This document shows positions 45,801-56,395 of a stretch of DNA of 64,000 nt, one piece after another (the first letter of the stretch is position 1; the number at the start of each line of letters is the position of its first letter). This stretch comes from Mixia osmundae IAM 14324 (Eukaryota > Basidiomycota > Mixiomycetes > Mixiales > Mixiaceae): the NCBI RefSeq assembly GCF_000708205.1, contig NW_014575562.1, positions 1,179,616-1,243,615 on the forward strand. The letters run 5' to 3'. The notes beneath the pieces are model-generated. The model saw only the letters and a list, made by a program, of their open reading frames with translations, did not search any database and was not told where the DNA came from. The translations under genes and the position numbers were made by a program.

Positions 45801-47007
45801 CCACAAGATTGCAACGCGTGGAGTCAAGCTCTGGCGAAAATACGACGACACAGTCTTTGGTCTGCCGAAGGAGAAGCGCGTGGCTTGGCTATTGGAGCAC
45901 AAGGCCGAAGTTATCGCTGCACTCAACGCCGATTTTCAGAAGCCATGGTTCCCTGCGAAAGCCGATGGCACGCCCTGCGATCTGGGCGACATGACGTACG
46001 AGGAAGTGTTGCGCCGCATGACTCGACTACTTTACGTTGCTCACCAGAAGCGATGGATTGACAAATCCCACCAGCGTCTGGTTGGCGACTGGATCCGACG
46101 CACAGAGGTATGTCATGTAGTCCTTTCGGCAGCGCACGCTGACAGCCGTGTCTGTTACAGGAGCGTCTATCGGAGGTCAACGGTGGTGGAGCGAAGATTT
46201 CTGCGCTTCAAAGCTACTCGGAGCTCGACGAGCCAGAAGTGTTCCTCGACAAGTTCCTCAAGAAGTACTCGTCAGCCCAGCAGATTGTGCTCGCATCAGA
46301 AGACGTCAAGTACTTCGTCCAAGCAGCTCAAAGACCTGGCCAAAAGCCGGTGCCCTTCATCCCTGTGCTAGACAGCTCTTTCGAAGTATGGTTCAAGAAG
46401 GACAGTCTGTGGCAAGCCGAGGACATCGACGCCGTCTTTGATCAAGATCCCCAGCGCGTCTGTATCCTTCAAGGTCCAGTGGCCGCCAAGTACTGCACCA
46501 AGATCAACGAGCGTAAGCTCGCACCTGTCGACTTTGCTTGACTTGCTGATCCGTTATGTTATAGCTGTCAAGACAATGCTTGGTGATATCGAACGCAGCC
46601 TCACGGCCAGCGTGATCGAGCGCTTCTATGCGGGCGATGAGAGCAAGATCCCTGTCGTGGATTACATCGCCGCCGCACCTGCGCTTGCGTCCAAAGTCGA
46701 AACGTATGCGGAAGCGCACGGTATCAGACATCGCGTCACATCGAACGCCGATGGAACGACAGTGCATGACTTCGATATCACTCAGGATCTACCTCCGCAG
46801 GAAGAGTGGCTCGGTGCACTCGCAGGACAGAGCGCTAGCTGGCTACGCGTCGCTCTGACATCTCAACACATCGTGCAGGGCCGGAGATCTATCACGAATC
46901 CAATCTCGAGAGTATTCGTACCTCGGAAGGATCAACGCGTGCGACTTGTTGTCTCTGCGAACGGCCGACCATGCTCTGTCAAGCTCTTCGGCGCCATTCG
47001 AACCTGA
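42819..47007 (+). CDS. FAS1: Fatty acid synthase subunit with acetyltransferase and enoyl-reductase domains only
   Basis: Cytosolic type I FAS subunit. Four exons (42819-44890, 44946-46107, 46161-46512, 46565-47007) keep frame and give 1342 residues. The N-terminal acetyltransferase has the nucleophile elbow GLTGHSQGVVSATVTA at about residue 375 and begins with VFGGQGTNEVYFEELQLIYD. The FMN-dependent enoyl reductase starts near residue 700 with KPPLMVAGMTPSTVKAGFNA and contains GGRAGGHHSPEDFHDPIIRS and ILVGGSGFGSAEQIWPYLSG. The helical linker then runs to CSVKLFGAIRT and a true stop. Yeast Fas1 continues for some 700 residues with dehydratase and malonyl/palmitoyltransferase, and neither follows here: 126 bp later lies a peptidase gene on the other strand. 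The same AT-ER subunit is known in Rhodotorula/Rhodosporidium, where Fas2 carries the other domains. Confidence 0.93.
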
Positions 47008-47132
47008 TTTGCAATACTTAGACTTCTGTGATGACATGTACTGTTGCATCTGATCTGCAATGCTGGTGGCGTGCCAGCTCAAATCCAGTGGTAGCAATTG
47101 AACAGTGTCCATGCATGCACTGGCCAATAAGT

Positions 47133-49262
47133 TTACGAGTCAGCAATCTTGAAGACAGACCGGTAAAACTTGAGCTGCTCATCAAAAGTCGTACGAATAT
47201 TCTCTGAACGAATGAACTGGTACGTTCGTCAGGATGCATGCGACGAAGATCAGGAGAGAAACTTACACCGTGCCCCTCGCCTTCAAATTCGATGTACTTG
47301 CACTCAACGCCGTTAGCTCGGACGGCTTTGACGATCGCATGAGCCTGGCTACGAGGCACCACTTTATCGACTTCGCCTGCAGCGGATCTCAGCGCTTTGC
47401 AAGAGCAACACGGTAGGCTCATCACCTTGCAGCACAAGTAACGGCGATCTGATCTTGTCGGCGTTGTAGATCGGAGAGCGATCTCTGTATACGTCTGGTA
47501 CTTCCGACGGTCGACCACCGAGCAGTCCAAAGAGATACTCGCTCTCGAATTTGTGAGTCTCGTCGGCTGCAAGTACAATACCAATCAGGTTCCTGCTATA
47601 GACGACGAGCAAGCACATACCCAAGCCTTTCAAGTCGGCCACGCCATATTGAGAGCACCCAGCGGCGAAAACATCGGGATACGCGCACAGCGATGCGAGT
47701 ACGGTATAGCCGCCTGCTGATCCGCCAACGATAGCAACTCGCTTCCGGTCGATCATCGTCTTGGCCAAGTGCTCGACACAAGCCACTGTATCTTCTATAT
47801 CGACGATGCCCCAGTTCTTTTGCAATCGGTCTCGGTAAACTTTGCCATGTCCTGTGCTTCCGCCATAATTTGAATCGACAAACGCGAAACCTCGGCTCGT
47901 GAAATACTGGATTTGCCAGCTGAGGCCTGACACAGCACTGCTGGTCGGTCCTCCGTGGCACCTGACGATGCACGGCGGAAGCTCATCTGTAGGTCCTTGA
48001 TGATCTTTACTCGCAGGCGCATAGTAGAACATATGTGCGAGCGGTTTGCTTTCGTGCATGCCTGGTGCCGCTTTGCTGGGCGCTACGAGAGCTTGCGCTC
48101 GGGAAATGTAGCCTTCATCGACTTTGATGCTGGACGTTTCTTTCAGGACAGTGATGCTTGCATCCAGCTTGCCGTCCGAGAGTTGCAAATCAATACGAGC
48201 GAGGACAGACTGCGTCGTCGCGCCTGTGCCTACCAAGACAATGATCTCATCTGTCACACGTCTTATTTGCTGTCCCGACAGGAATGGTGTATCGAAAGAT
48301 GCGATGATGCTTCTGCTTGACAAAGAAACTAGGTTGAACACTCCAGACTTTTGGGCGGACAAGACGACGAGATCGTCTGTGAGCGAAGCAAAACTTGATT
48401 GGCCTAAGAACCAGTCAACGGCACCTGCATCGTGTGCCAGCGCTTTGCCAGCAGCTAGATCGTTTTTGCCGGACTGGATTTCACGCGCGTACAGGTTGTA
48501 GTAGCCGGTCGAGTCATTAAGCCAGAGTAGATGGGAGCCATCAATAGACCATCGCAATTGAGATACGCTGTATGACATTTCCAGACCGCCGTCGATGGAT
48601 TGGACATCACTAAGGCCTGTAGACGTGTCGAACTTGGCCAGATTGGCCCTCGAATTGTCCCAAGGCATGTTGGGCAAGTTGTAGTCTATCCACGACAGCA
48701 GCTTGCCATCCGGACTGAGCTTTGGCGTGGTATAGAAATCACAACCGCCGGCGAGTGTCATGATGGTCTCTCTCTTGCCCATGTCAACGAGAACGATTGA
48801 GTTGATGACCTTGCTGGGCTCGTCTATCGTGTGATCCTCACGTACGGCGACGAGCAGATCAGGTTCGGTCGGACAGATCTCGAGATCACCGTATCGATAG
48901 GCAGGATGTCTGGGCACGACCGAGACTGCCTTTGACCACTCTCCTGAGCTCTTGTCGGTACGCAAGACATCGAAGCTCGTAAAGTCGGGAAAGACGACTC
49001 GGCCATTCCTAGCAACGGCACAGCCTATGGCGTATTCGTGAACGCGTGTACGAGCATCGTAAGCTGTTGTCGAGGAGAGCTCCTTGCCGTGAGCGTCGAC
49101 GATAGCATTGCGTCCTTTCTCGCTCGGACGAAGTTCAATGTGGTAATGCTCATGCGTCACGCTGTCGACGAAGACGTATCGGATGTCGACAGTCGCTTGG
49201 GTCAGGAGCTCCGCGGAGAGCGGAGACTCCCACGAACCGTAAGGAGCAGTGCGCTTCGTCAT
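47133..49262 (-). CDS. Prolyl-oligopeptidase family (S9) serine peptidase
   Basis: Alpha/beta-hydrolase peptidase with a beta-propeller, S9C/acylaminoacyl-peptidase-like. Four exons, about 655 residues. The propeller covers roughly residues 1-390, with repeats such as YTTPKLSPDGKLLSWIDYNL and QLRWSIDGSHLLWLNDSTGY. The hydrolase domain has PCIVRCHGGPTSSAVSGLSW, then the nucleophile elbow RVAIVGGSAGGYTVLASLCA, the acid in LQGEVDKVVPRSQAHAI and the histidine in IEFEGEGHG. The last exon ends EQLKFYRSVFKIADS. There is no signal peptide, so the protein is probably cytosolic. It is convergent with FAS. The last three exons need introns at GTATGT, GTGATG and GTAAGT, all in frame. Confidence 0.88.
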
Positions 49263-49517
49263 GTGGCACTATTTATCTGTTCCAACAGGCGTGCTCTCGT
49301 GCTCGTGACGAATACTGTCATCGCGTCATCGTGCCCCCTGTCTCCTGAGACTGAGCGCTGAGATTTCCGTGAGCGATCGACGCCAAATAAACCCACAGAG
49401 CTTGGTTTGCCAAGACAGAAGAACCGAATTTTGTCAGATCTCGCGGCTCCTAGGACTCGTCGTCGACACTTTCGAGCTCTCAAGCCTGTGTCCACTCGCC
49501 CGTCGTCGATCAGCGAC

Positions 49518-51323
49518 ATGAACACTGACTTCAGTGCCCCAGGCGAGAAGCAATGGAACGCAGAGCAAGAACGGACTAATGACGCTGGCACAATGAAGCA
49601 AGACCTGAGCGACAAGGATGGGCAAAATGAGAGAGCCCAAACGAAGCTTGACTCTCTTGGGGAGAAAGATCCAGAGAAGTTCGGAGGGCAGGTCACCGTC
49701 GAGGATGATGCCTCTGCCGAACGCGCTCGTGACAATGGTGTCGATGAGATTTTTCTCTACAAAGTCGGACTCATCAATTCAACGATGAGCCAGATCGGAT
49801 GGGGCGCATATCACTACAAGCTCTTCATGCTCTGCTCCCTCGGCTTCCTCAATGACAACATATGGCTACAGGGTGTCGCCATCATCTTGCCTCAGATCAC
49901 CCGTGAATTAAGCCCGCCGGGAGGCCACGTCGCCTTTGTGACGCTCTCGCTCTACGTTGGCTTGATCCTGGGTGCCAGTCTCTGGGGCGTCAGTGCCGAC
50001 ATTGTTGGCCGCAGATTGAGCTTCAACATCACGCTAGGCAAGTGTCGCGCGCTCTCGAGATGGGAACGTCTGGCTCAACGTTTGCAAAGGACTCTCTGGC
50101 GTCTTTGGCTTAGCGGCAGGTGCATCGCCCAATTTCGTTGCTCTGTGCAGCTTGATCGCTTGCACGGGCTTCGGCGTCGGTGGCTCGCTCCCTGTCGACT
50201 CTACATTCTTTCTCGATCAAGTACCAGCAGCACAACAGTGGACGCTCGTGCTGATGTCACTCTGGTGGTCAGTCGGTCAGGTGAGCGGCTCGCCTTTCAG
50301 CACTCACTCTGTGCTGATAGGTAGCAGCTGATCGCATCTCTGATCGCATGGGTCTTCATCGTCAATTTTTCGTGCCCCGACAATGTGCCATGCACGAATC
50401 AGAACAATCAAGGCTGGCGATACACGCTGTATACCCTGGGAGCACTGACGACGGCTATGTTTCTCGTCCGCTTCCTCGTCTTCAAAGTTCAAGAGTCGCC
50501 GAAATATCTCATTGCGCGAGGCAGAGATCAGGAGGCGCTCGACGTCATGCACACGATTGCGAAAGCTAACGGCAAAGAGATCAGTCTTACTCTGCGTGAT
50601 CTTCAGCTTCGGTCGCCCGATTCAGACATGTCGGAGATCAAATATACCAACAAGGAGCTCGTCAAACGCGCTTTGGCAGAAGTTTCTCTTGCCCACGTCA
50701 AGCCTCTCTTTTCGACCACGAAGCTTGCTATCAACTTTACCCTGTTGATGTGGCTGTGGCTCGCCATTGGTATCGCTTACCCGCTCTATAATGCCTTCTT
50801 GCCCACATTCTTGGCTCAGAAAGCGGCATCGGCATCCGCCGCCACGAGCGTCAACACGACCTACAAAAATTATGCTATCATCTCGACTTCTGGCATTCCC
50901 GGATCGCTCTTTGCATCTTGGCTTGTCGAACGAACACGGAGTGGCGGGAAGTTCTCTCTGGGCGGTCGTAAGCTCGCCCTGGCCGTCTCGACTGTCGCTG
51001 TGGGCGTTTTCCTCTTTATCTTCACCATCGCCACAACCAATTCGGCCGTTCTCGGTATCAACTATGCTGCCGGTTTCTTCCAGAACAGTATGTACGGTAT
51101 CTTGTACTGTGTCTCTCCGGAATCGATCCCGTCTCCGAACAGAGGGACGGCAGAAGCCATCCTATCATCGCTCAATCGCATCGGTGGCCTGCAGGCGCCC
51201 ATCATCGCAACCTATGCCGGTCTGACGACAAGCATACCCCTCTATGTGTCTGCTTCGCTCTTTGTCATCTCTGGCATCGTCGCCTGCTTCTTGCGCGAGA
51301 CCGCCGGCAAGGCTGCCCTTTGA
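49518..51323 (+). CDS. MFS transporter, sugar-porter/SV2-like
   Basis: Plasma-membrane or vacuolar transporter of the major facilitator superfamily, 568 residues from three exons (49518-50037, 50090-50280, 50328-51323). A polar N-terminal tail of about 80 residues precedes the first helix. The loop 2-3 signature is present as SLWGVSADIVGRRLSF. Helices 4-6 include VFGLAAGASPNFVALCSLIA and GFGVGGSLPVDSTFFLDQVP, where Asp in the fourth helix region is typical of the phosphate/SV2/organic-acid branch. The central loop starts VQESPKYLIARGRDQEALDV. About 12 helices in total. The substrate is not evident. The open frame runs up to a TTG at 49407, but the first ATG is 49518. The first intron has the consensus GC donor AG|GCAAGT. 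Confidence 0.88.
50038..50089 (+). other. GC-AG intron in the MFS transporter gene
   Basis: 52-nt intron with the textbook GC donor AG|GCAAGT and acceptor TTTGCAAAG. It joins RRLSFNITL in phase 1 to GLSGVFGLAAGASPNF. The neighbouring GT gives the wrong phase. Confidence 0.75.
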
Positions 51324-51543
51324 TCAAGCTCATCGCTTAATATCCTCAGTGTACAGCAGTCGCTCATACCCAGCGCAACCTATACTGTCTGTTGTTGTCC
51401 AACTAACAAAGCCAAAAGGGCTCATTGTCTCACATCTGCGCTCTCATTAGACCGTCAAACGCGGGGAAGCGGCGGTCCCCGGCCTGAGTGCGCGTGCTCG
51501 ACGCGCTCGAGTCATTGGATAGTGAACTCCAGTCAGCTCGAGG

Positions 51544-52581
51544 ATGTCTGTCGCATTGCCTACAGCTCTCACTCGCTTACTCGGATGCCGGCTGCCATTT
51601 GTGGGCGCTGCCATGGCCGGTGCAGCGGGCAGCAGGCTCGCAGCGGCCGTCTCTCGCGCGGGCGGCTTCGGCTTCATGTCGATGGAGGATGCCGATGCTG
51701 CCAAGATGCAAGAGGAGTATGATCATGCGGCTGGCTTGCTAGGCTCGTCCAAGGATCAACTCCCGATCGGCAATGGGTTCACTGGCTTCAAGCTAGATGT
51801 AGACGAGCCGGCATCAAGGCGCAAGCTCACCGTGTCTGCCCAACGATGCAGAGCCATCTGGCTGTCGTTCGGCAACGATCTGGAGCCTTGGATCCGGTTC
51901 TTACGTGAGCCTCAACATCCGAGAGTCATCATCTTTGTGCTCGTCACCAACACGGCAGATGCGGCAAAGGCGGCTGATCTGCCTGTCGATGTCATCATCG
52001 CTCAAGGGTCGGAATCTGGCGGCCACGGCAGTTCGGTCGGCTTGCCCAACATCTCACTCCTGCCCGAAGTCATCGATACCGTGAAGAGCAACAAGAAGTA
52101 CGATCAGCTTGTCCTTGCGGCGGGAGGCATCGTGACAGCCTCGCAAGTTCTTTCGATGCTTGCGCTGGGCGCAGATGGCATCGTGCTGGGCACAGCGCTA
52201 GTCGCTACGCACGAGTCGCTCTATTCTGACGCTCAGAAGGAGCTCATGATCAATTCTCACGGCACAGAGACAACGCGCACGATGGTCTATGATGTCATGC
52301 GCGGCACAACAAGCTGGCCCAAGCAGGTCGATGGCAGAGGCATCATGAATGTGACATACAAAGAGCTACAAGCAGGCCGATCAGAGGACGACGTCAAGGC
52401 CGATTATCAAGAGGCCGTGAAAAGCAAGGATGCTTCTCGTCTCGTCTGCTGGTCTGGCACATCAGTCGGACTCATCAAGCGCGTCTCGAGCGCAGAGGAC
52501 TTTGTCGCTCAGCTCGGCAAGGATACTCTGGAGCAGTGGAATGCACTTCAGGGCAGACTGCAGTGGCCGAAAGCTGCTTAG
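51544..52581 (+). CDS. Nitronate monooxygenase (2-nitropropane dioxygenase family)
   Basis: FMN-dependent enzyme oxidising alkyl nitronates such as propionate-3-nitronate. Intronless, 345 residues, typical length. Visible motifs are the N-terminal RLPFVGAAMAGAAGSRLAAA and SRAGGFGFMSMEDADAAK, the active-site IIAQGSESGGHGSSVG with the catalytic His, ISLLPEVID, and the phosphate-binding LVLAAGGIVTASQVLSMLAL followed by GADGIVLGTALVATHES. No targeting signal, so probably cytosolic. The family is shared with bacteria, so past transfer is possible, but base composition and codon use look like the neighbours. Confidence 0.9.
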   Translation: MSVALPTALTRLLGCRLPFVGAAMAGAAGSRLAAAVSRAGGFGFMSMEDADAAKMQEEYDHAAGLLGSSKDQLPIGNGFTGFKLDVDEPASRRKLTVSAQRCRAIWLSFGNDLEPWIRFLREPQHPRVIIFVLVTNTADAAKAADLPVDVIIAQGSESGGHGSSVGLPNISLLPEVIDTVKSNKKYDQLVLAAGGIVTASQVLSMLALGADGIVLGTALVATHESLYSDAQKELMINSHGTETTRTMVYDVMRGTTSWPKQVDGRGIMNVTYKELQAGRSEDDVKADYQEAVKSKDASRLVCWSGTSVGLIKRVSSAEDFVAQLGKDTLEQWNALQGRLQWPKAA

Positions 52582-53115
52582 CCCCTGGTCATGGGCCGTG
52601 TTTGGCGCAGAGGCCGGCCACTTTACGACAGGTCAGGCTTACGATCGAAGTCGGGATGTCAGCAAGCTTGCTAGGAGCGACGATCCGGCCATCGACGCAG
52701 CGCAGCCTGCAATGAACGTCAGCGTGGAGAAAGGTCTCGCTAAGCTGGACTTGCGTGGTCCTACCGCATCCGCCTTTGACGCCTGCTATGATCAAGTCTA
52801 GTTCGCCACTGACAGTGTGTCCCGAGTATCTCTCGCCATCACTGGCGAGCTCGCCGGCATCATCGAGCAACCCTGCCAAAAGTCTCTTAGTGCCACACGA
52901 GGGGTCGAGCCCTCAACTTTGCCTACACGTATTCACTGTGGCAAAGGGCGCCTGTGTCCCAGCTACTATTGTGCACGCACCAAGAATGACGAGCATGGCT
53001 GATTTCATGTTTGATCTGTTGTCTCACAAACTCAGAGCTCGGAAGTGCAGCTGTGCTCGGGATCTTTCCGTTGCGGTAGCTATGCACAGACAGATGATAC
53101 AACGCCGGGAGTGGC
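52582..53115. other. Intergenic, 534 bp, between convergent genes
   Basis: Holds the 3' ends of the nitronate monooxygenase and PDX1 genes. Open frames on both strands have no recognisable content. Confidence 0.55.
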
Positions 53116-54362
53116 CTAGTAACCGCGCTCGCTCATCTTCGTTAGGCCTGTTCTGTTGAGGTCGTTCTCGCCCTTCATGAGCTTACCGAGGCCAGTAGAC
53201 ACCTGGGCGAGCATATGCGGGTTTTGGTAGTGCGTCACTGCCTGGACGATGGCCTTTGCGACCACGCCTGGGTTCTCAGAGTCGAAGATGGCCGAGCCAA
53301 CAAAGACGCCGTCCGATCCGAGCGCCATCATGAGCGCTGCATCGGCAGGGGTTGCGATGCCGCCCGCGGCAAAGTTGACGACGGGTAGACGCTTTGTACG
53401 CGCGACTTCCTTGAGCAGATGGTATGGCGCAGAGATCTCCTTTGCAAAGGTGTACAGCTCCTCATCGGACTGTCTCACTCTGTCAGCTCGCGACACAAAA
53501 GAGCAAGGCCGGGTTACACGTACCATAGCAGCGGCCTTGCGGATCTCAGACTGCACCTGGCGCTGGTGGCGGACGGCCTCGATGACATTGCCCGTGCCTG
53601 CCTCGCCCTTGGTTCTGATCATCGCTGCGCCCTCTGATATTCTGCGTAGCGCTTCGCCGAGGTTCTTGCAGCCACACACAAAGGGAACCTTGTAGGCGTG
53701 CTTGGCGATATGGTTGGCAGGGTCAGCCGGCGTAAGCACTTCGGACTCGTCGATGTAGTCGACGCCTTGTGCTTGGAGGATCTGTGCTTCGACGAAATGG
53801 CCGATGCGGCACTTTGCCATGACCTTGGAGTACGACCAACGTCAGCATGACTGACAAGCAAGCGACTGGACAAGGCTGACAGGGATAGTAACGGCCTCGA
53901 TGATATCCTTGATCATCGCAGGATCTGACATGCGAGCGACGCCGCCCTGCTTTCTGATCTCTGAAGGGATGCGCTCGAGTGCCATGACGGCGCATGCTCC
54001 TGCTTCCTCTGCGATGCGGGCCTGTTCGACGTTCATGACCTGTCAATCGCGATCTCGACATCAGCCCTTTGCCCATCGAGATGAGCGTGCTTGACGACGA
54101 CTTGCATCCATGATGACGCCCTGTCAATCGTGGCCACTGTTCAGCCGAGTCCAAGAGCACAATCGGGCCCGGGACTGACCCCTTTGAGCATCTGAGCAAG
54201 GCCGCTCTTGACGTTGAAGGTGCCTGATCCTTGCGATTGGCCTAGCAGGCTGGTCGATCCATTGGTCATTGCCGTCCGAGAGATGCCGTTGGTACCGTTG
54301 GTCTGTGGCGCTGTTGTGCCGTTAGGTCCGCCCACGATGAGAGGTGATGAGCCGTTCTCCAT
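53116..54362 (-). CDS. PDX1: Pyridoxal 5'-phosphate synthase lyase subunit Pdx1/Snz
   Basis: Makes PLP from ribose 5-phosphate, glyceraldehyde 3-phosphate and ammonia supplied by Pdx2. Five exons. The TIM-barrel core is classical: [54 protein letters not shown] with the ribose-binding Lys, [32 protein letters not shown] with the second Lys, and [20 protein letters not shown] with [13 protein letters not shown]. Before FNVKSGLAQ there is an unusual Asn/Gly/Ser/Thr-rich extension of about 50 residues starting [12 protein letters not shown]. The second exon is a 15-base microexon (54106-54120, Gly-Val-Ile-Met-Asp), and the following intron (54040-54105) uses a GC donor. The start of RAD57 transcription lies further upstream on the same strand. 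Confidence 0.94.
54040..54105 (-). other. GC-AG intron after a microexon in PDX1
   Basis: 66-nt intron with donor GAT|GCAAGT and acceptor GATTGACAG. It joins GVIMD to [15 protein letters not shown] exactly as in other Pdx1 proteins. Confidence 0.8.
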
Positions 54363-54443
54363 GTCGATATCGATGACTCGTCGAGCCAAAAATTGTGTGC
54401 AAGTCGATGTACAACAACATTTGACGAGTCTCAACGCGCGGCT

Positions 54444-55809
54444 TTACCCGCGATCGCGATGCGTGTAGCGTTCACAGAGGGCAGGCGGTCCGAGAGCTCT
54501 GTAGCCTGCCTTGTCGAGCTTCCATTCGAGTGTCGCATGAGGTGCAAAGGGACTGAAGATGAGCGTCGCCCGTCGTCTCGCAGAGTAGGCTTGCGCTTTG
54601 CTTTCCGTCTCGTCCGTCATCGCAGGCGTCACCCCGTCGTTCTCGTAGAGCGATGATATCCGGCTGAGCATGAGACGTGTACTGATACAATTGGTCCACT
54701 GCAGTCCCAGCGCGGCAGTCTTGCGGAGACGAGCAGATTGACCGCCAAAGTATTTGTGTTGTCGTGCGTACACTAGCTCTGCCGGCATCTCGCTCTGTAA
54801 TCCGCCTTGCATGGTCGGCGTCGAAGTGAGAAATTCTTCGGCTGGATCCGACTGAGTAGCCTCGGGTGTCAGTGTTGCCGGCGCGCCAGGTTGGTGTCTG
54901 AAATCGTCCGTGACTTGATTGATGACGACGACGGCGATTCGGTATCGCTCTGCCAGACAGCGCAACTTCTCGCCAAGATCGATCAGCGACTTGGATCGCT
55001 CGAACATACCTGACTTGGATGTGTCCCATTCTGTTCGAGCGGCAGCGGCAAGACTGTCGATGATGAGCAATCTGATCGGCAGAAGGCTTCCTTTCTTTTG
55101 CCGCTTCGCCTCTCGTGCATCATTGTCATGTCCTAGCGACGGTCGATTCGCGTGCCGGTTGATGAGCTCCGGCACAGAATATGAGACGATATGCTCGAGT
55201 GTCTCCATATCACGCAAATGCGTCAGATGGATGTTGTCAAGGAACTCTCGGGGCGAACGGTCTCCTTGCAGCTCGAGCTGGTCTGCAAGTTCGAGCAACC
55301 TGCCGCTGGCGAAGCTTGCCTCGGAAGTGATATGGATGACGCCTCCTGGGGCGATATTGCTCGTGCTCGGCAACTGAGCGTACAGTGCAAGCTTGAGGCC
55401 AAATTGGGATTTGCCACCTGATCTGCACCCATGCTGTGAGCTTACATGTACGTGTCTGCGCTAAATTGACTAACGCTGCGCCTACAACCTCGGTCAATGA
55501 GCCTACGCGTATGCCGCCGCCGAGAAGCGCGTCAAAATGCGTGTCGCCTGTTGCGATGCAAGCGGACCGATTGATGAGCTCTGTACAATCCTCGTACGAA
55601 GGCGTGCTGTCTGCAAGCTGTGCAGAGATGAGATGGCCGACGTTGATGGGCTTGGGCACACGACTTGCTGCGATCTCATTGACAATGGTTTCTGTTTCGC
55701 TCGGTGGCAGACCGAGTCGTCTGGCTAGGTTCGGGAGGGGACAGCACAGGACTTCGAGTGTGGTCGTCAGGCCAGCTGTTGCGTCATCAAACGCCCTCCG
55801 CGTGAGCAT
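54444..55809 (-). CDS. RAD57: Rad51 paralogue, Rad57/XRCC3-like
   Basis: RecA-fold ATPase that helps load Rad51 during homologous recombination. Two exons (55475-55809 and 54444-55422) give 437 residues. The N-terminal part is a short helical domain (LARRLGLPPSETETIVNEIA). The family hinge is ACIATGDTHFDALLGGGIRV followed by GSLTEVVGAASGGKSQFGLK, in which the Walker A is G-x4-GKS and the intron splits the motif. Walker B is PIRLLIIDSLAAAARTEWD, and RIAVVVINQVTDDF is the conserved strand after it. The C-terminus, LGLQWTNCISTRLMLSRI, is typical of Rad57/XRCC3. It lies 82 bp upstream of PDX1 on the same strand and is divergent from MOCS2A. Confidence 0.85.
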
Positions 55810-56012
55810 GCAGTCACGAGGACGAGCAGGAGACCGGCCGACCTTTGAGCAGATAGGCCTGATTGCGAGGTGTGAGACCTGCGAGCGATCGGAAATCGAC
55901 ACCGTTGAGCATCTCGACAGACCGGCCTGGGCTCGACTTTGCTCGGTCCATCTCGAGCTTGAGCTGAGCCCATCCGCGGCACGCTCGTGCTCGTGCTCGT
56001 GTGCTTTGGGCG

Positions 56013-56344
56013 ATGATCGTGAGTGTCTCAATGCTCGGACGGAGCTGACAGATGTTGATGCACGTGGACGGGCGCAGATCAGGCTGCTCTACTTTGCATC
56101 CGCTCGGACTGCGCTGGGCGGCGTGTCATCCGAAGAGATCGAGTTAGCCGTCAGCACGAAACTGAAGGAGCTGAGCTCCATCTTGCTCGACCGACATGCT
56201 GGCGTACGCCAAGAGCTGGCTGCAGTACTCGGTCAGAGTGCATGGTGCGTCAATGAGGAGATCGTCCCCAGAGACGAAGAGGCGCAGCATGAGCTCAAGC
56301 CGGGTGACACTGTCGCTGTCATTCCGCCCGTCAGCGGAGGGTGA
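56013..56344 (+). CDS. MOCS2A: Molybdopterin synthase small subunit (MoaD/MOCS2A)
   Basis: Sulfur carrier of molybdenum-cofactor synthesis, acting with the large MoaE-type subunit. A six-base first exon (Met-Ile, 56013-56018) joins through a 59-nt intron (56019-56077) to IRLLYFASARTALGGVSSEE. This gives 90 residues, the normal size. The ubiquitin-like fold ends ELKPGDTVAVIPPVSGG; the terminal Gly-Gly is the site of adenylation and thiocarboxylation. An acceptor nearer the donor (CTGACAG) gives a frame without a proper start, so the more distal acceptor was chosen. Cofactor use implies nitrate reductase, sulfite oxidase or xanthine dehydrogenase elsewhere in the genome. Confidence 0.82.
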
Positions 56345-56395
56345 AGCGGGCGATACATAGTGACACAACAACACCACAACAGATGCAGGCAAGGG

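Noticed and set aside
55436-56012. Long plus-strand frame leading into the molybdopterin synthase gene
   Set aside because: Most of it is antisense to RAD57 exon 1 and has no conserved content. The synthase starts at 56013 with a short first exon.
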